64,000 nucleotides of DNA from contig CAMATZ010000001.1 in NCBI GenBank assembly GCA_945861275.1, forward strand, positions 124,001 to 188,000, in the 5' to 3' direction. The DNA comes from Bordetella parapertussis (GTDB taxonomy: Bacteria > Pseudomonadota > Gammaproteobacteria > Burkholderiales > SG8-41). Below the pieces are notes generated by a model. That model was not told the origin of the DNA, made no database searches, and was given only the letters and a program-made list of their open reading frames with translations. Made by a program: the position numbers and the translations under genes. Below, in pieces: positions 32,592 to 41,244 of the stretch (position 1 is its first letter; each line of letters opens with the position of its first letter).

Positions 32592-35099
32592 GTGTCATCT
32601 CCTGCCATACGCACATTGCTCGACGCTATTCGCGAGGTGAATAGTGATCTGCTTGCGGAAATCGAAGGCGTATTGCCGGTCATTCGTCCGCACGGCGAAG
32701 CGGTAACGCTCGACTGGATAAACGCCTGCCGCACGCTGTTTGACTTTGATCATGAGGCCGGCAAGGCATTTGCGCGCGGCAGCCGCGAGGCCGAAAAAAT
32801 ATCCGAAGTGGTGCTGCCATGGACGCGCCAGGCGCTGCAGATCATGCGCTGGCGCCACTCGTGGCCCGCCATCGAAGGTTTTATGAAAAACCTGCCGCGC
32901 GCGTTTGGCTCGCTGGGCCACGCGGGCGAGGAGCGCTGGGCGGGCATCGGTTTGTCGTGGTGCGCGCGTTCCGTCGATTGTGGGTGCGCCTTTTTTACCA
33001 CACCCGTGCTTGAGATTTCCGGTCGTGGCGGCGGCATTGCTGCGATCGAGCAACTGAACGCGCCCGCCGAGGAATTATACGAGTCGCGCAAGCTGCAACT
33101 GGCGACGTTTCTGCCGGGTGCGATCCGCGTGCGCAATCTGCTCGGCGCGCAGGCGGTGTTGCCGTGGGCGATGCGCGGCGCTGACATCATGCAGTCGGGC
33201 CGCACACGCGGCGAAGCCTATTTCCGCCTGGAGTCCGAGGAAAGCCTCGCCTTGCTGCTGGAGAACATGCAGGGCTACAAGCTGGCCGACCGTAACCGCC
33301 TGCTCGGGATACTGCTCGAAGTGTGGTTCGGCGAGGGTATGGAACTCAAGGAAAGCGCCTGGTCGCCGGAGAAGGGCCGCCCCTTCATGGAGACTGACGG
33401 TCAGTGCCTGTATTTTCCGGCGGTGATGGGCAATCGCGAGGAGGCGATACTGTCGGTGCTGCACGCGGCGGGGCACATGCGCCACGGCACCTTCGATCGG
33501 GTGGCGATGCGCCAGATGTTTGCCGATGCGAAGATCGATTTCCCCGATTCGGATACGGTGTCGTGGGCGCCGATCTTCATGCGCTTTGGCGAAGACGCGA
33601 TGCGTTTTCAGTTGATCTTCGACATGTGCGAAGACCTGCGCATAGAGTCGCGTTTGCAAAAGCAGATACCGAATTATTTTCAGCGGCTGATCGCCAATGC
33701 GCGGGCTACCCGTGTGAAACACGCGGAAACCGGGGCGTACTCTGATTTGGCGATTGCCACTGCCGAAGACGCGCTGCGTGCTTCGCGCGGCGTAGCGGTT
33801 CTCGATGCGCGCTTCGCGCCGCTGTATGAGCGCAGGGCAACGCTGGCCGATGCCCACCGCATCGCCGGTGCAATTTTCGCGGAAAACACGTTGCCGCGCG
33901 TAACGGATGCCGAAGCGTTTGCGGCGGCCTATCTGCCGGGACGCGGGCCGAACGCTACGCGTGTGGCGCATCCGCAGGACAATCCTGACGAAGATCAGCA
34001 AAGCCAGCCGGGCGCCGAGCAGGAAAATCAGCCCGACGAAAAAGGCGAGGACGAAAACGACACGCCACAGGAATCGGAAAGCGGCGAGCAGCAGGATGGC
34101 GGCGAGCGTCAGGAAACCACGGGCGAGGGTGAAACCAGCGGCTCGGCGAAACGCTCGGAGAACCGTCCCGACGGTCAGCAGACGGGGCGCGGCCCGGCGG
34201 ATAAAGGCGTGCCCTATCCCGAATGGGATTACCGCGAATCGCGCTACAAAAAGAATTGGAGCTGGGTGCAGGAGAAGCGTCTGGGCGAATCGAATACCAC
34301 CGAGACCAATCGCTTGATGAAGCAGTACTCGAATGCGCTGAAGCGCCTGAAAAAAGCCATTCAGTCGCAAAAACCCACGCGCATGTCGCCCAAGGTCAAG
34401 CAGATGGATGGCGACGAAATTGACTTGAATGCCGTGGTGGAATACATGGCGGAAAAAATTTCGGGACGCTCGCCGATTCCCGCGATCTACCGGCGGCGCG
34501 AAATGCGCCAGCGTGAAATTTCCGTGATTTTGCTGGCGGACATGTCAACCTCGATCATGCAGCATCTGCCGGAAGGTGGCGGGCGGCTGGTGGATCGCAT
34601 CCGCGCGGGTGTGCTGCTGTTCGCGGAAAGCATGGAGGAAGTCGGCGACAACTACGCCATCGCAGGGTTTTGCTCCAAGTACCGCGACAACGTGAGTTAC
34701 TACAACATCAAGGATTTTGACGAATCGTACAATGACGACGTGCGCAGCCAGATCGGCGGCATGTCGGGCCGGCTGGCTACACGCATGGGTGCGGCGATAC
34801 GTCATGCCACCAAACACTTTGAGCGCGTGGAAAGCCGCCGTAGATTATTACTGCTGTTATCGGATGGCCGGCCGGAAGATTACGACGATGGCGGCGACCG
34901 CCGCTATCTGCATGAAGACACCCGCATGGCAGTGAAGGAAGCCGTGGCCAAAGGTGTGCATCCGTTCTGCATCACCGTCGATACCATGGCCAACCAATAT
35001 CTGCCGCAGATATTCGGTGTCGGTCATTATCTGGTGCTGGATCACATCAACAGCCTGCCGAAGAAGTTGCCGGAGATTTATTTAAAGCTGCGGCGGTGA
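32592..35099 (+). CDS. VWA-domain activator protein, CbbO/NorD-like
   Basis: An 835-residue partner of the MoxR ATPase. The N-terminal 440 residues are helical. Residues 450-560 are a highly charged Glu/Gln/Asp-rich linker (NPDEDQQSQP through GEGETSGS), and the C-terminal 200 residues are a VWA domain. The MIDAS motif is ILLADMSTSIM (DxSxS), with the second loop at MSGRLATRMG and the third at LLSDGRPEDYDD. The start is GTG at 32592. It is predicted to dock the ATPase to its client through MIDAS metal. The layout matches CbbO and NorD; the larger size is closer to CbbO. Confidence 0.87.
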   Translation: MSSPAIRTLLDAIREVNSDLLAEIEGVLPVIRPHGEAVTLDWINACRTLFDFDHEAGKAFARGSREAEKISEVVLPWTRQALQIMRWRHSWPAIEGFMKNLPRAFGSLGHAGEERWAGIGLSWCARSVDCGCAFFTTPVLEISGRGGGIAAIEQLNAPAEELYESRKLQLATFLPGAIRVRNLLGAQAVLPWAMRGADIMQSGRTRGEAYFRLESEESLALLLENMQGYKLADRNRLLGILLEVWFGEGMELKESAWSPEKGRPFMETDGQCLYFPAVMGNREEAILSVLHAAGHMRHGTFDRVAMRQMFADAKIDFPDSDTVSWAPIFMRFGEDAMRFQLIFDMCEDLRIESRLQKQIPNYFQRLIANARATRVKHAETGAYSDLAIATAEDALRASRGVAVLDARFAPLYERRATLADAHRIAGAIFAENTLPRVTDAEAFAAAYLPGRGPNATRVAHPQDNPDEDQQSQPGAEQENQPDEKGEDENDTPQESESGEQQDGGERQETTGEGETSGSAKRSENRPDGQQTGRGPADKGVPYPEWDYRESRYKKNWSWVQEKRLGESNTTETNRLMKQYSNALKRLKKAIQSQKPTRMSPKVKQMDGDEIDLNAVVEYMAEKISGRSPIPAIYRRREMRQREISVILLADMSTSIMQHLPEGGGRLVDRIRAGVLLFAESMEEVGDNYAIAGFCSKYRDNVSYYNIKDFDESYNDDVRSQIGGMSGRLATRMGAAIRHATKHFERVESRRRLLLLLSDGRPEDYDDGGDRRYLHEDTRMAVKEAVAKGVHPFCITVDTMANQYLPQIFGVGHYLVLDHINSLPKKLPEIYLKLRR

Positions 35100-35186
35100 T
35101 TTAACGGCGTGAAGAGTGAATGGTGAGGCGTGAGGTGTGCATGTTTTCACATTCGCGACTCTGAAAAATGACTTGCGGAGTGTGCA

Positions 35187-35927
35187 ATGAATGACACCGT
35201 GAAACCCAGATACATCCTCGGCACAGTGTCCCCGGTGGGTACGGAGCGTCACCCACTGCCGCAGCCGCAACCTTTACTGCCGCCCGATATACACCATATC
35301 GCATCCTCGATAGAAGTATCCGACTACACCACTGAAGGCGTAAACGAGGCGATAGACCAGCGCTACTGGGCCTGTGTGGATGACTTGATGCGGCAGGGCG
35401 CAAACAGTATCACCCTCGCGGGATTCCCCATTGCCTCGCAACTGGGCCGCCCGCGCGTGCAGGCGCTGCTGGAAGAAACCGCTCGCAAAAGCGGTGTGGT
35501 GGCGGATGCGCATGCCGAGGCCACTGTCGCGGCGCTCCAGCATTTTGGCGCGAAGCGCATTGCGGTGGCCAGCCGTTGGTCCGAACCGCTTAATAAACGG
35601 GTGGTGGATTATCTGACGCAGGCAGGTTTCGAAGTGCTTGCCATCACCAGTGTCGGCCAATGGGCCGCGCAGGCATTTTCCATGAGTATCGAAGAGGGCG
35701 TAAAACTCGCTTTCCAGTTAGGCCGTGAAGCGATGCGGCGCGCGCCCGAGGCCGACGCGCTGTTTCTGGCAGGCGGCGCGTGGCGCAGTCTCGCCGCGGT
35801 GCCTATATTGGAAGAAGACTTTGGCATTCCGGTGGTGACCAATCCGATTACCCAGCCGTGGCGATTGATTGCAGCAGGCATTGCGCCGCCGGTGGCGGGG
35901 TGGGGACGGTTGCTGGCAGGGAAGTGA
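35187..35927 (+). CDS. Asp/Glu racemase/maleate isomerase-superfamily protein lacking both catalytic Cys
   Basis: A 246-residue protein of the maleate cis-trans isomerase/arylmalonate decarboxylase superfamily: a start of KPRYILGTVSPVGTERHP, then ITLAGFPIASQLG and LFLAGGAWRS. In active racemases and isomerases both of these strands carry a Cys ('ACTS' and 'SCGG'). Here both positions are Gly or Ala. The fold is kept, so it may catalyse a Cys-independent reaction or bind ligand only. It precedes a GST gene by 18 bases in the same direction. Compare the homologue at 55953, which keeps both Cys. Confidence 0.75.
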   Translation: MNDTVKPRYILGTVSPVGTERHPLPQPQPLLPPDIHHIASSIEVSDYTTEGVNEAIDQRYWACVDDLMRQGANSITLAGFPIASQLGRPRVQALLEETARKSGVVADAHAEATVAALQHFGAKRIAVASRWSEPLNKRVVDYLTQAGFEVLAITSVGQWAAQAFSMSIEEGVKLAFQLGREAMRRAPEADALFLAGGAWRSLAAVPILEEDFGIPVVTNPITQPWRLIAAGIAPPVAGWGRLLAGK

Positions 35928-35945
35928 ATCGAAAAGGAGAACATC

Positions 35946-36560
35946 ATGCGTCTATGGCATAACCCCGCATCACCCTTCGCACGCAAGGTGCGCATCGTCG
36001 CACGCGAGACCGGGCAGTTACCGCGCATCGAGGAAATTGCCGTCATGGTGTCGCCGGTCAGCCCCAACGCCGATCTTGCCATACACAATCCATTGATAAA
36101 AGTCCCCGCGTTGCAAATTGACGATGGCGATGACGGCAAGGTGCTGTATGACTCATCGGTGATCTGCGAATACCTCGACAGTCTGCACAACGGCGCGCAC
36201 GTCATTCCAGCGGATGCCACACGCTGGGATGCACTGCGTTTGCAGTCACTGTGCGACGGCATACTTGATGCAGCGGTGCTGACCCGCTACGAAACATTTG
36301 TGCGGCCACAGGAATACCGCTGGGACGGCTGGGTGAAAGGCCAATTCATCAAGGTTCGCAACGGGCTCGATGCGCTGGCGGCTGAAGCGCCGGGGTGGGG
36401 CGCGCGCTTTGGCATCGGCCAGATCGGTGCGGCGTGCGTGCTGGGCTATCTGGATTTTCGTTTTGTTGACGAGAACTGGCGGGATTCGCGTCCGCAGTTG
36501 GCGCAGTGGTATGAGGGGGTGCGGCAACGGGCTTCGGTTGTGGCGACGCTGCCGGTGTGA
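35946..36560 (+). CDS. Glutathione S-transferase family protein
   Basis: A 204-residue GST. The thioredoxin-like N-terminal domain has LWHNPASPFARKVRIVARETG, with a Ser where Cys or Ser activates glutathione, a cis-Pro strand IKVPALQI, and DSSVICEYLD for glutathione binding. The C-terminal domain is all-helical. A GAAAAGGAGAA ribosome site precedes ATG 35946. It is probably cotranscribed with the racemase-like gene upstream. The substrate is unknown. Confidence 0.9.
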   Translation: MRLWHNPASPFARKVRIVARETGQLPRIEEIAVMVSPVSPNADLAIHNPLIKVPALQIDDGDDGKVLYDSSVICEYLDSLHNGAHVIPADATRWDALRLQSLCDGILDAAVLTRYETFVRPQEYRWDGWVKGQFIKVRNGLDALAAEAPGWGARFGIGQIGAACVLGYLDFRFVDENWRDSRPQLAQWYEGVRQRASVVATLPV

Positions 36561-36603
36561 GCGCTTGTAGGCCGGAACGCGCACGGTTTCTACTGGAGGA
36601 GTC

Positions 36604-37626
36604 ATGAGCATGACACGACGCGGGTTCGTCAAAGGCGCTGTGGGCACCGGGTTTGTACTGCACGCCGCGCAGGGCGGCTGGGCGCCGGCGCAGGATAATC
36701 CAGCACTCGAGCGCAACAAGGCGCTGGCGTTGCGCTTCAAAAAAGCGCAGGGCGCGCCGGATCAGGACGCGGTGATGAAGGAAGTGCTCGCGTCGAACTA
36801 CCAACGCGTGCGTGGCGGCATGCATCACCTGGCCGCCAATGCCGCGGGGCAGGGGTTTCCCGGCACCGGCGCTTTTTTGCGCGCTGCGATTCCGGATCGC
36901 GTGGATGTGATCGAGGAGGTGATTGCCGAAGGCGATCGCGTGGGCCTGTTGTTCCGGCTGACGGGCACGCATCAGGGTAATCTCTTCGGTATCGCGCCCA
37001 CCGGCAACAAGATCGACGTGTATGAGGCGGCGATTCTGCGCATCGCCAACAACCAGATTGCCGAAGGCTGGTTTATGGCGGACGAAGCCGGGCTGCTCAA
37101 ACAGCTGGGCGCAACACTGCCCGCCCGCCGCGATGGCAAGCGCGTGGTGCCGCCGGTTACGGGGGCGGGTGAAGAACCCGACGCGGTGCTAAAACGCCTG
37201 CAGGCCGGCGCACTCACATCACGCGAAGATCGCAACCGCCTGATGGTGGCGCGCTCCAAGGGCGCGGCGCCGCCCGCCGGTGATCGCGCAGCGGATTACA
37301 AGCAGCGCCGGCAGGGCTTTCAGCATATGCGTAATTATGGTGTCGCCAAGGGCGTTGCCGCGGAAACACCGACGCGCGCGCTGCCGGATCGCCGCGATCT
37401 GATCGACGGCTTTATTGCCGAAGGTGAAACGGTGTGGATGCGCTTTAAGATCGCCGGCACGCAGACCGGGAAATTCTATGGCGTAGAGCCGACCGGCCGG
37501 CGCATTGAAGCAGAGGAAATCGGCATCATGAAGTTTCAGGATGGCAAATGGCGCTCGGGCTGGTATTTCGGTGATGAGCTGGCGCTGATGCTGCAGCTCG
37601 ATGCGCTGCATATGCTGCAAGGTTAG
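36604..37626 (+). CDS. Tat-exported protein with two SnoaL-like (NTF2-fold) domains
   Basis: A 340-residue protein with a twin-arginine signal MTRRGFVKGAVGTGF, so it is exported folded. Two SnoaL-like polyketide-cyclase/ester-cyclase repeats follow: residues 35-160, with FRLTGTHQGNLFGIAPTGNKID (in part), and 205-335, with FKIAGTQTGKFYGVEPTGRRIE (in part). The repeats align with each other, so the gene arose by tandem duplication. A GGAGGA ribosome site precedes the ATG. Its 3' end overlaps the convergent GMC oxidoreductase gene by four bases. A periplasmic cyclase or isomerase role is inferred from the family only. Confidence 0.82.
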   Translation: MSMTRRGFVKGAVGTGFVLHAAQGGWAPAQDNPALERNKALALRFKKAQGAPDQDAVMKEVLASNYQRVRGGMHHLAANAAGQGFPGTGAFLRAAIPDRVDVIEEVIAEGDRVGLLFRLTGTHQGNLFGIAPTGNKIDVYEAAILRIANNQIAEGWFMADEAGLLKQLGATLPARRDGKRVVPPVTGAGEEPDAVLKRLQAGALTSREDRNRLMVARSKGAAPPAGDRAADYKQRRQGFQHMRNYGVAKGVAAETPTRALPDRRDLIDGFIAEGETVWMRFKIAGTQTGKFYGVEPTGRRIEAEEIGIMKFQDGKWRSGWYFGDELALMLQLDALHMLQG

Positions 37627-39245
37627 GAGGATGTGCGCCTGATGATCTCGCTCGCGCGCTCGGCGATCATGATGGTCGGCGCGTTGGTGTTGCCGGAGGT
37701 AATCGTCGGCATGATCGAGGCGTCGATCACGCGCAGCCGCTCGATGCCGCGCACACGGAATTCAGTATCGACCACGGCACTGGGATCATTCGCGCGTCCC
37801 ATCCTGCAGGTGCCCACCGGATGAAAAATCGTGGTGCCGATGTCACCGGCGGCTTTGACCAGTTCGTCGTCGCTCTGGAATGCGGGGCCGGGCATGAATT
37901 CTTCGGGCTGGTATTTTTTCAGCGCTGCGCTTTCGGTGACGATGCGGCGGGTGAGGCGGATGGCGTCGATGGCGACTTTGCGGTCTTCGCCGGTGGACAA
38001 GTAGTTGGGCGCAATCGCCGGATACGCACGTGGGTCGGCCGAGGTAATGCTCACATGCCCGCGTGAGGTGGGACGCAGATTGCACACGCTGGCGGTGAAC
38101 GCCGGGAATTTATGCGGTGGCGCGCCGAAGCGATCCAGTGAAATCGGTTGCACGTGATATTCAAGATTCGCGGTGCGTTGCGAAGGATCGGATTTTACGA
38201 AGGCGCCGGTCTGCGACGGCGGCATGGTCATGGGGCCGGTGCGGTGCAGTGCGTATTCGAGGGCGATCTTCATCTTGTACCACCATGAATCGAGCACCGT
38301 GTTGAGCGTCAGCGCGCCCTGAATCTTGTAGGCCAGCCGCAGTTGCAAATGGTCCTGCAGGTTTTCGCCCACCGGCAGTTCGTGCACCAGCGGTATGCCG
38401 TGTTTCTGCAGCAAGGCAGCAGGCCCGATGCCGGAGAGTTGCAATATCTGCGGGCTGCCGATGGCGCCTGCGGATAAAATGGTTTCGCGTCGCGCTGCGG
38501 CAAATGACAATTCGCGCCCGCGGCTGCCACGTTCAAATTCGACGCCCAGCACGCGGCGGCCGTCGAGCCGCAGTTTATGCACCAGTGCTTGGGTAATCAC
38601 GGTGAGATTCGGGCGCTCCAGCGCCGGGCGCAGAAAGGCTTTCGCCGTGCTCCAGCGCATGCCGTCTTTCTGCGTGACTTCGAAGCGCGACACACCCTCA
38701 TTGTCGCCACGATTAAAATCGTCGGTGAGCGGAACGCCATTCTCGACGGCGGCATCGCGGAACGCATCGAGAATCTCCCAATTAGTGCGCGGCGTATCCA
38801 CATGCAGCTCGCCGCCTTCGCCGTGTTTTTCGTCGGGGCCTTTCCAGTGGTCTTCAACCTGCATGAACGTCGGCAGCACGTTTTGCCACGCCCAGCCGGA
38901 GTCACCCGTAACCTGCGCCCATTCGTCGTAGTCGCGCGCCTGCCCGCGCAAATACAGCATGGCGTTGATCGACGAACTGCCGCCGAGCACGCGTCCACGC
39001 GGGTAGTTGATGGCGCGGCCATTCAGCCCCGCTTCGGGCACGGTCTTGTAGCACCAGTCGGTGCGCGGGTTGCCGATGCAATACAGATAACCGACGGGGA
39101 TGTGGATCCAGTGCCAGTTGTCCTTGCCGCCGGCTTCGATCAGCAGCACGGAGACATTCGGGTCGGCGGATAGCCGGTTCGCCAGTACGCAACCGGCGGA
39201 GCCGGCGCCGATGATGATGTAGTCGTAGGCGCCCTGGGTTTGCAT
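37623..39245 (-). CDS. GMC-family FAD oxidoreductase (choline/alcohol dehydrogenase-like)
   Basis: A 540-residue flavoprotein. The FAD fold is DYIIIGAGSAGCVLANRLS, GMC signature 1 is RGRVLGGSSSINAMLY, signature 2 is SAGAIGSPQILQLSGIGPA (in part), and the C-terminal active site contains HPVGTCRMG and the terminal ITSGNTNAPTIMIAE. It oxidises an alcohol; the substrate and electron acceptor are not defined. It lies 4 bases past a Bug gene on the same strand (the Bug gene ends downstream of the GMC start), which suggests a shared transport and oxidation unit. Confidence 0.92.
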   Translation of the reverse strand: MQTQGAYDYIIIGAGSAGCVLANRLSADPNVSVLLIEAGGKDNWHWIHIPVGYLYCIGNPRTDWCYKTVPEAGLNGRAINYPRGRVLGGSSSINAMLYLRGQARDYDEWAQVTGDSGWAWQNVLPTFMQVEDHWKGPDEKHGEGGELHVDTPRTNWEILDAFRDAAVENGVPLTDDFNRGDNEGVSRFEVTQKDGMRWSTAKAFLRPALERPNLTVITQALVHKLRLDGRRVLGVEFERGSRGRELSFAAARRETILSAGAIGSPQILQLSGIGPAALLQKHGIPLVHELPVGENLQDHLQLRLAYKIQGALTLNTVLDSWWYKMKIALEYALHRTGPMTMPPSQTGAFVKSDPSQRTANLEYHVQPISLDRFGAPPHKFPAFTASVCNLRPTSRGHVSITSADPRAYPAIAPNYLSTGEDRKVAIDAIRLTRRIVTESAALKKYQPEEFMPGPAFQSDDELVKAAGDIGTTIFHPVGTCRMGRANDPSAVVDTEFRVRGIERLRVIDASIMPTITSGNTNAPTIMIAERASEIIRRTSS

Positions 39246-39250
39246 AGTGG

Positions 39251-40219
39251 TTATCGCTCAATCTTGATGCCCGCAGCCTTGATTACCTTACTCCAGCGAT
39301 CGGACTCCTTGCGCATATGTGCCGCCAACCCGGCAGGCGTACTCGACAGCGGCTCTGACCCCATTTCGAGCAAGCGCTGTGCAAATGGCGGATCGGCGAT
39401 CATTTTCACCATCTCGGCGTTGATTTTATTGATGATGGGGGCGGCTGTGCCGGCCGGCGCCAGCATCGCATACCAGTTCACTACTTCGAAGCCGGGCAGG
39501 GTCTCGGCGATGGCCGGCACCTCGGGCGCTACTGGTGAGCGCTTGGGTCCACCCACGCCCAAAGCCTTAAGCTTTCCCGCTTTTACCAGCGGCAGCACTG
39601 CGGGAATGCTGTTGAACATGAAATGCATTTGCCCGCCGACCACATCGGTTACCCCGCCACCCGAACCCTTGTACGGCACGTGCACAAAGTTGATGCCGCC
39701 GAGTGACTTGAGCAACTCGCAGCCCAGATGATTGGGCGTGCCGGTCCCTGCCGAGGCGCAGTTCAGTGCGCCTGGTTTCGCGCGTGCCAGTGTAATCAGC
39801 TCGGCAACGCTGTTCGCGGCAACGGCGGGATGCGCAAACAGCATCTGCGGATTGATCGAGCCCAGCGAAACCGGCGCAAAATCGCGGAACGGGTCATACG
39901 GCGTCTTGAACAGTAGCGGGTTGATCACCAGCCCGGCGGAGGTCGAAAAAATCAGCGTGTAGCCATCGGGGTTGGCTCTCGCCACGATCTCATGCGCGAT
40001 CACGCCGCCCGCGCCGGCGCGGTTATCGATGACGATCTGCTGCCCCCACGCATCGGTGAGGCGCTGCGAAATCGCACGCGCGGTGAAATCATTGGCACTG
40101 CCCGCAGTGCCCGGCACGACAATGCGGATGGGGCGGTTGGGGTAGGGCTGCGCCGATACGGATGCCGACAGCAATGCGAGTGTTGTGATGCTTGCAGCGG
40201 TGAACAGGTAGTGGCTCAA
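39251..40219 (-). CDS. Bug/TctC-type periplasmic binding protein
   Basis: A 322-residue Bug receptor beginning at TTG 40219, with GAGGAAG as the ribosome site. The signal peptide ends SVSA-QP, followed by YPNRPIRIVVPGTAGSANDF, DNRAGAGGVIAHEIVA, PDGYTLIFST and HVPYKGSGGG. It precedes the GMC oxidoreductase gene on the minus strand by 5 bases and so may carry that enzyme's substrate. No permease is adjacent. Confidence 0.9.
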   Translation of the reverse strand: MSHYLFTAASITTLALLSASVSAQPYPNRPIRIVVPGTAGSANDFTARAISQRLTDAWGQQIVIDNRAGAGGVIAHEIVARANPDGYTLIFSTSAGLVINPLLFKTPYDPFRDFAPVSLGSINPQMLFAHPAVAANSVAELITLARAKPGALNCASAGTGTPNHLGCELLKSLGGINFVHVPYKGSGGGVTDVVGGQMHFMFNSIPAVLPLVKAGKLKALGVGGPKRSPVAPEVPAIAETLPGFEVVNWYAMLAPAGTAAPIINKINAEMVKMIADPPFAQRLLEMGSEPLSSTPAGLAAHMRKESDRWSKVIKAAGIKIER

Positions 40220-40302
40220 GAGATCTTCCTCGCGTGTATGGTTATCAAGTGAATACTACCAGCCCGCCTTAAAGCATCCCTGCTTCTGTCGTTCCCGCGC
40301 AG

Positions 40303-40351
40303 GCGGGAACCCATACGGTATCTCATATGCAACTGTGTTATGGGTTCCCGC
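40303..40351. repeat. Dispersed intergenic hairpin (CGTTCCCGCG type)
   Basis: GCGGGAACCCATA (40303-40315) and TATGGGTTCCCGC (40339-40351) are perfect 13-bp arms. The sequence CTGTCGTTCCCGCG just before them recurs at 54308-54334. It is part of a 395-base gene-free stretch (40220-40614) that also holds an AT-rich motif and a toxin-antitoxin promoter. Confidence 0.65.
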
Positions 40352-40444
40352 TGCAGCGTGCCCTCGAATGCTTTAATCGATGGTGGGGACGAGCGCTTGG
40401 AATTTTATTTTGTTCAGGCGTGATCGTGTTGAATTATATAATAA

Positions 40445-40458
40445 AAACAAACACTTAC
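40445..40458 (+). repeat. AT-rich dispersed motif, copy B (AAACAAACACTTAC)
   Basis: This differs at one position from the copy at 31498-31511. It is embedded in an AT-rich block (ATATAATAAA before it) in otherwise GC-rich DNA, 157 bases upstream of the MNT antitoxin gene. Confidence 0.4.
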
Positions 40459-40481
40459 ATTGAATTCACCAAATGTCTATC

Positions 40482-40613
40482 CGTTCATTCAATGAACGAC
40501 CGCCTTGGTGGTCTCGTGATTGCCATGGGTGGGAGAAGGCGGTTTAGGCGGCGGTGGCGCGGATGGATTGACACTTGCCAGACCGTTCTCAAATAAGCTA
40601 CACTTGTTCTCAA
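40482..40613 (+). promoter_or_regulatory. Promoter/operator region of the MNT-HEPN pair
   Basis: A perfect palindrome CGTTCATT-C-AATGAACG lies at 40482-40498. TTGACA at 40568-40573 is a consensus -35, with a poor -10 (AAATAA) 17 bases on. GTTCTCAA occurs twice as a direct repeat at 40585-40592 and 40606-40613, ending one base before the start codon. The HTH domain of the first gene could bind these repeats to autoregulate, as toxin-antitoxin operons do. No Shine-Dalgarno is visible, so the message may be nearly leaderless. Confidence 0.5.
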
Positions 40614-40614
40614 T

Positions 40615-41244
40615 ATGAGATCAAAGCCTATCTCGCAAGCGCCACAACTGGTCGAGGTGCTGTTTGGCGCCTATCGCCGCCAGATTCTGGCACTGTTGTT
40701 GCTGCGCGTGGACGAAAGCTTTTATGTGCGCGAGATTGAGCGCCTGACCGGCGTGCCTGCCGGCTCGTTGCATCGCGAACTGAAATTGCTGACGGATGCT
40801 GGGCTGCTACAACGCTCAGTGACCGGTAATCAAGTGCGCTATCAGGTAGATCGCGCTTGCCCGATACAAGAGGAACTCGCCGGCATCTTCCGCAAGACCG
40901 CCGGGCTGGCGGACGTGCTGCGCGAGGCGTTGGCGCCGATGGCGAGCAAGATTCGATTGGCGTTCGCCTTCGGATCGATGGCGCAGGGCAAGGAGCGCGC
41001 TACCAGTGACGTGGATGTGCTGGTGGTGGGCGCAGTTTCATTCGCCGCCGTGGTTGAAGCATTGAGCAAGGCAGGCGAGCGCTTGCGGCGCGAGGTGAAT
41101 CCCGTGGTGATGACCACGGCTGCTTTCGAGGCCAAGCGCGCTGGCCGCGATCGTTTCGTGGCCCGTGTAGCGCGCGAGCCGAAGATTTTTCTGCTAGGGG
41201 ACGCCGGTGAGTTTGCAGAACTTACTGAAAATCGGGCAGCTTAA
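40615..41244 (+). CDS. HTH-nucleotidyltransferase (MNT-type) antitoxin/regulator
   Basis: A 209-residue protein. Residues 15-80 form a winged helix (YVREIERLTGVPAGSLHRELKLLTDAGLL, in part). Residues 110-190 are a minimal nucleotidyltransferase with FAFGSMAQGKERATSDVDVLV: the GS motif at 120-121 and metal aspartates D132 and D134. MNT proteins can inactivate a cognate HEPN RNase by AMPylation. Its 3' end overlaps the HEPN-like gene by 38 bases, so the two are coupled. The fused HTH suggests that it also represses its own promoter. Confidence 0.85.
   Translation: MRSKPISQAPQLVEVLFGAYRRQILALLLLRVDESFYVREIERLTGVPAGSLHRELKLLTDAGLLQRSVTGNQVRYQVDRACPIQEELAGIFRKTAGLADVLREALAPMASKIRLAFAFGSMAQGKERATSDVDVLVVGAVSFAAVVEALSKAGERLRREVNPVVMTTAAFEAKRAGRDRFVARVAREPKIFLLGDAGEFAELTENRAA

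Noticed and set aside
33075-34370. 431-codon open frame antisense to the CbbO-like gene
   Set aside because: It is a composition artefact opposite the Glu/Gln-rich linker. No start context or domain is visible.
40327-40596. 89-codon open frame before the MNT gene
   Set aside because: It starts inside a dispersed hairpin and crosses the AT-rich motif and the TTGACA promoter. The protein text looks random.
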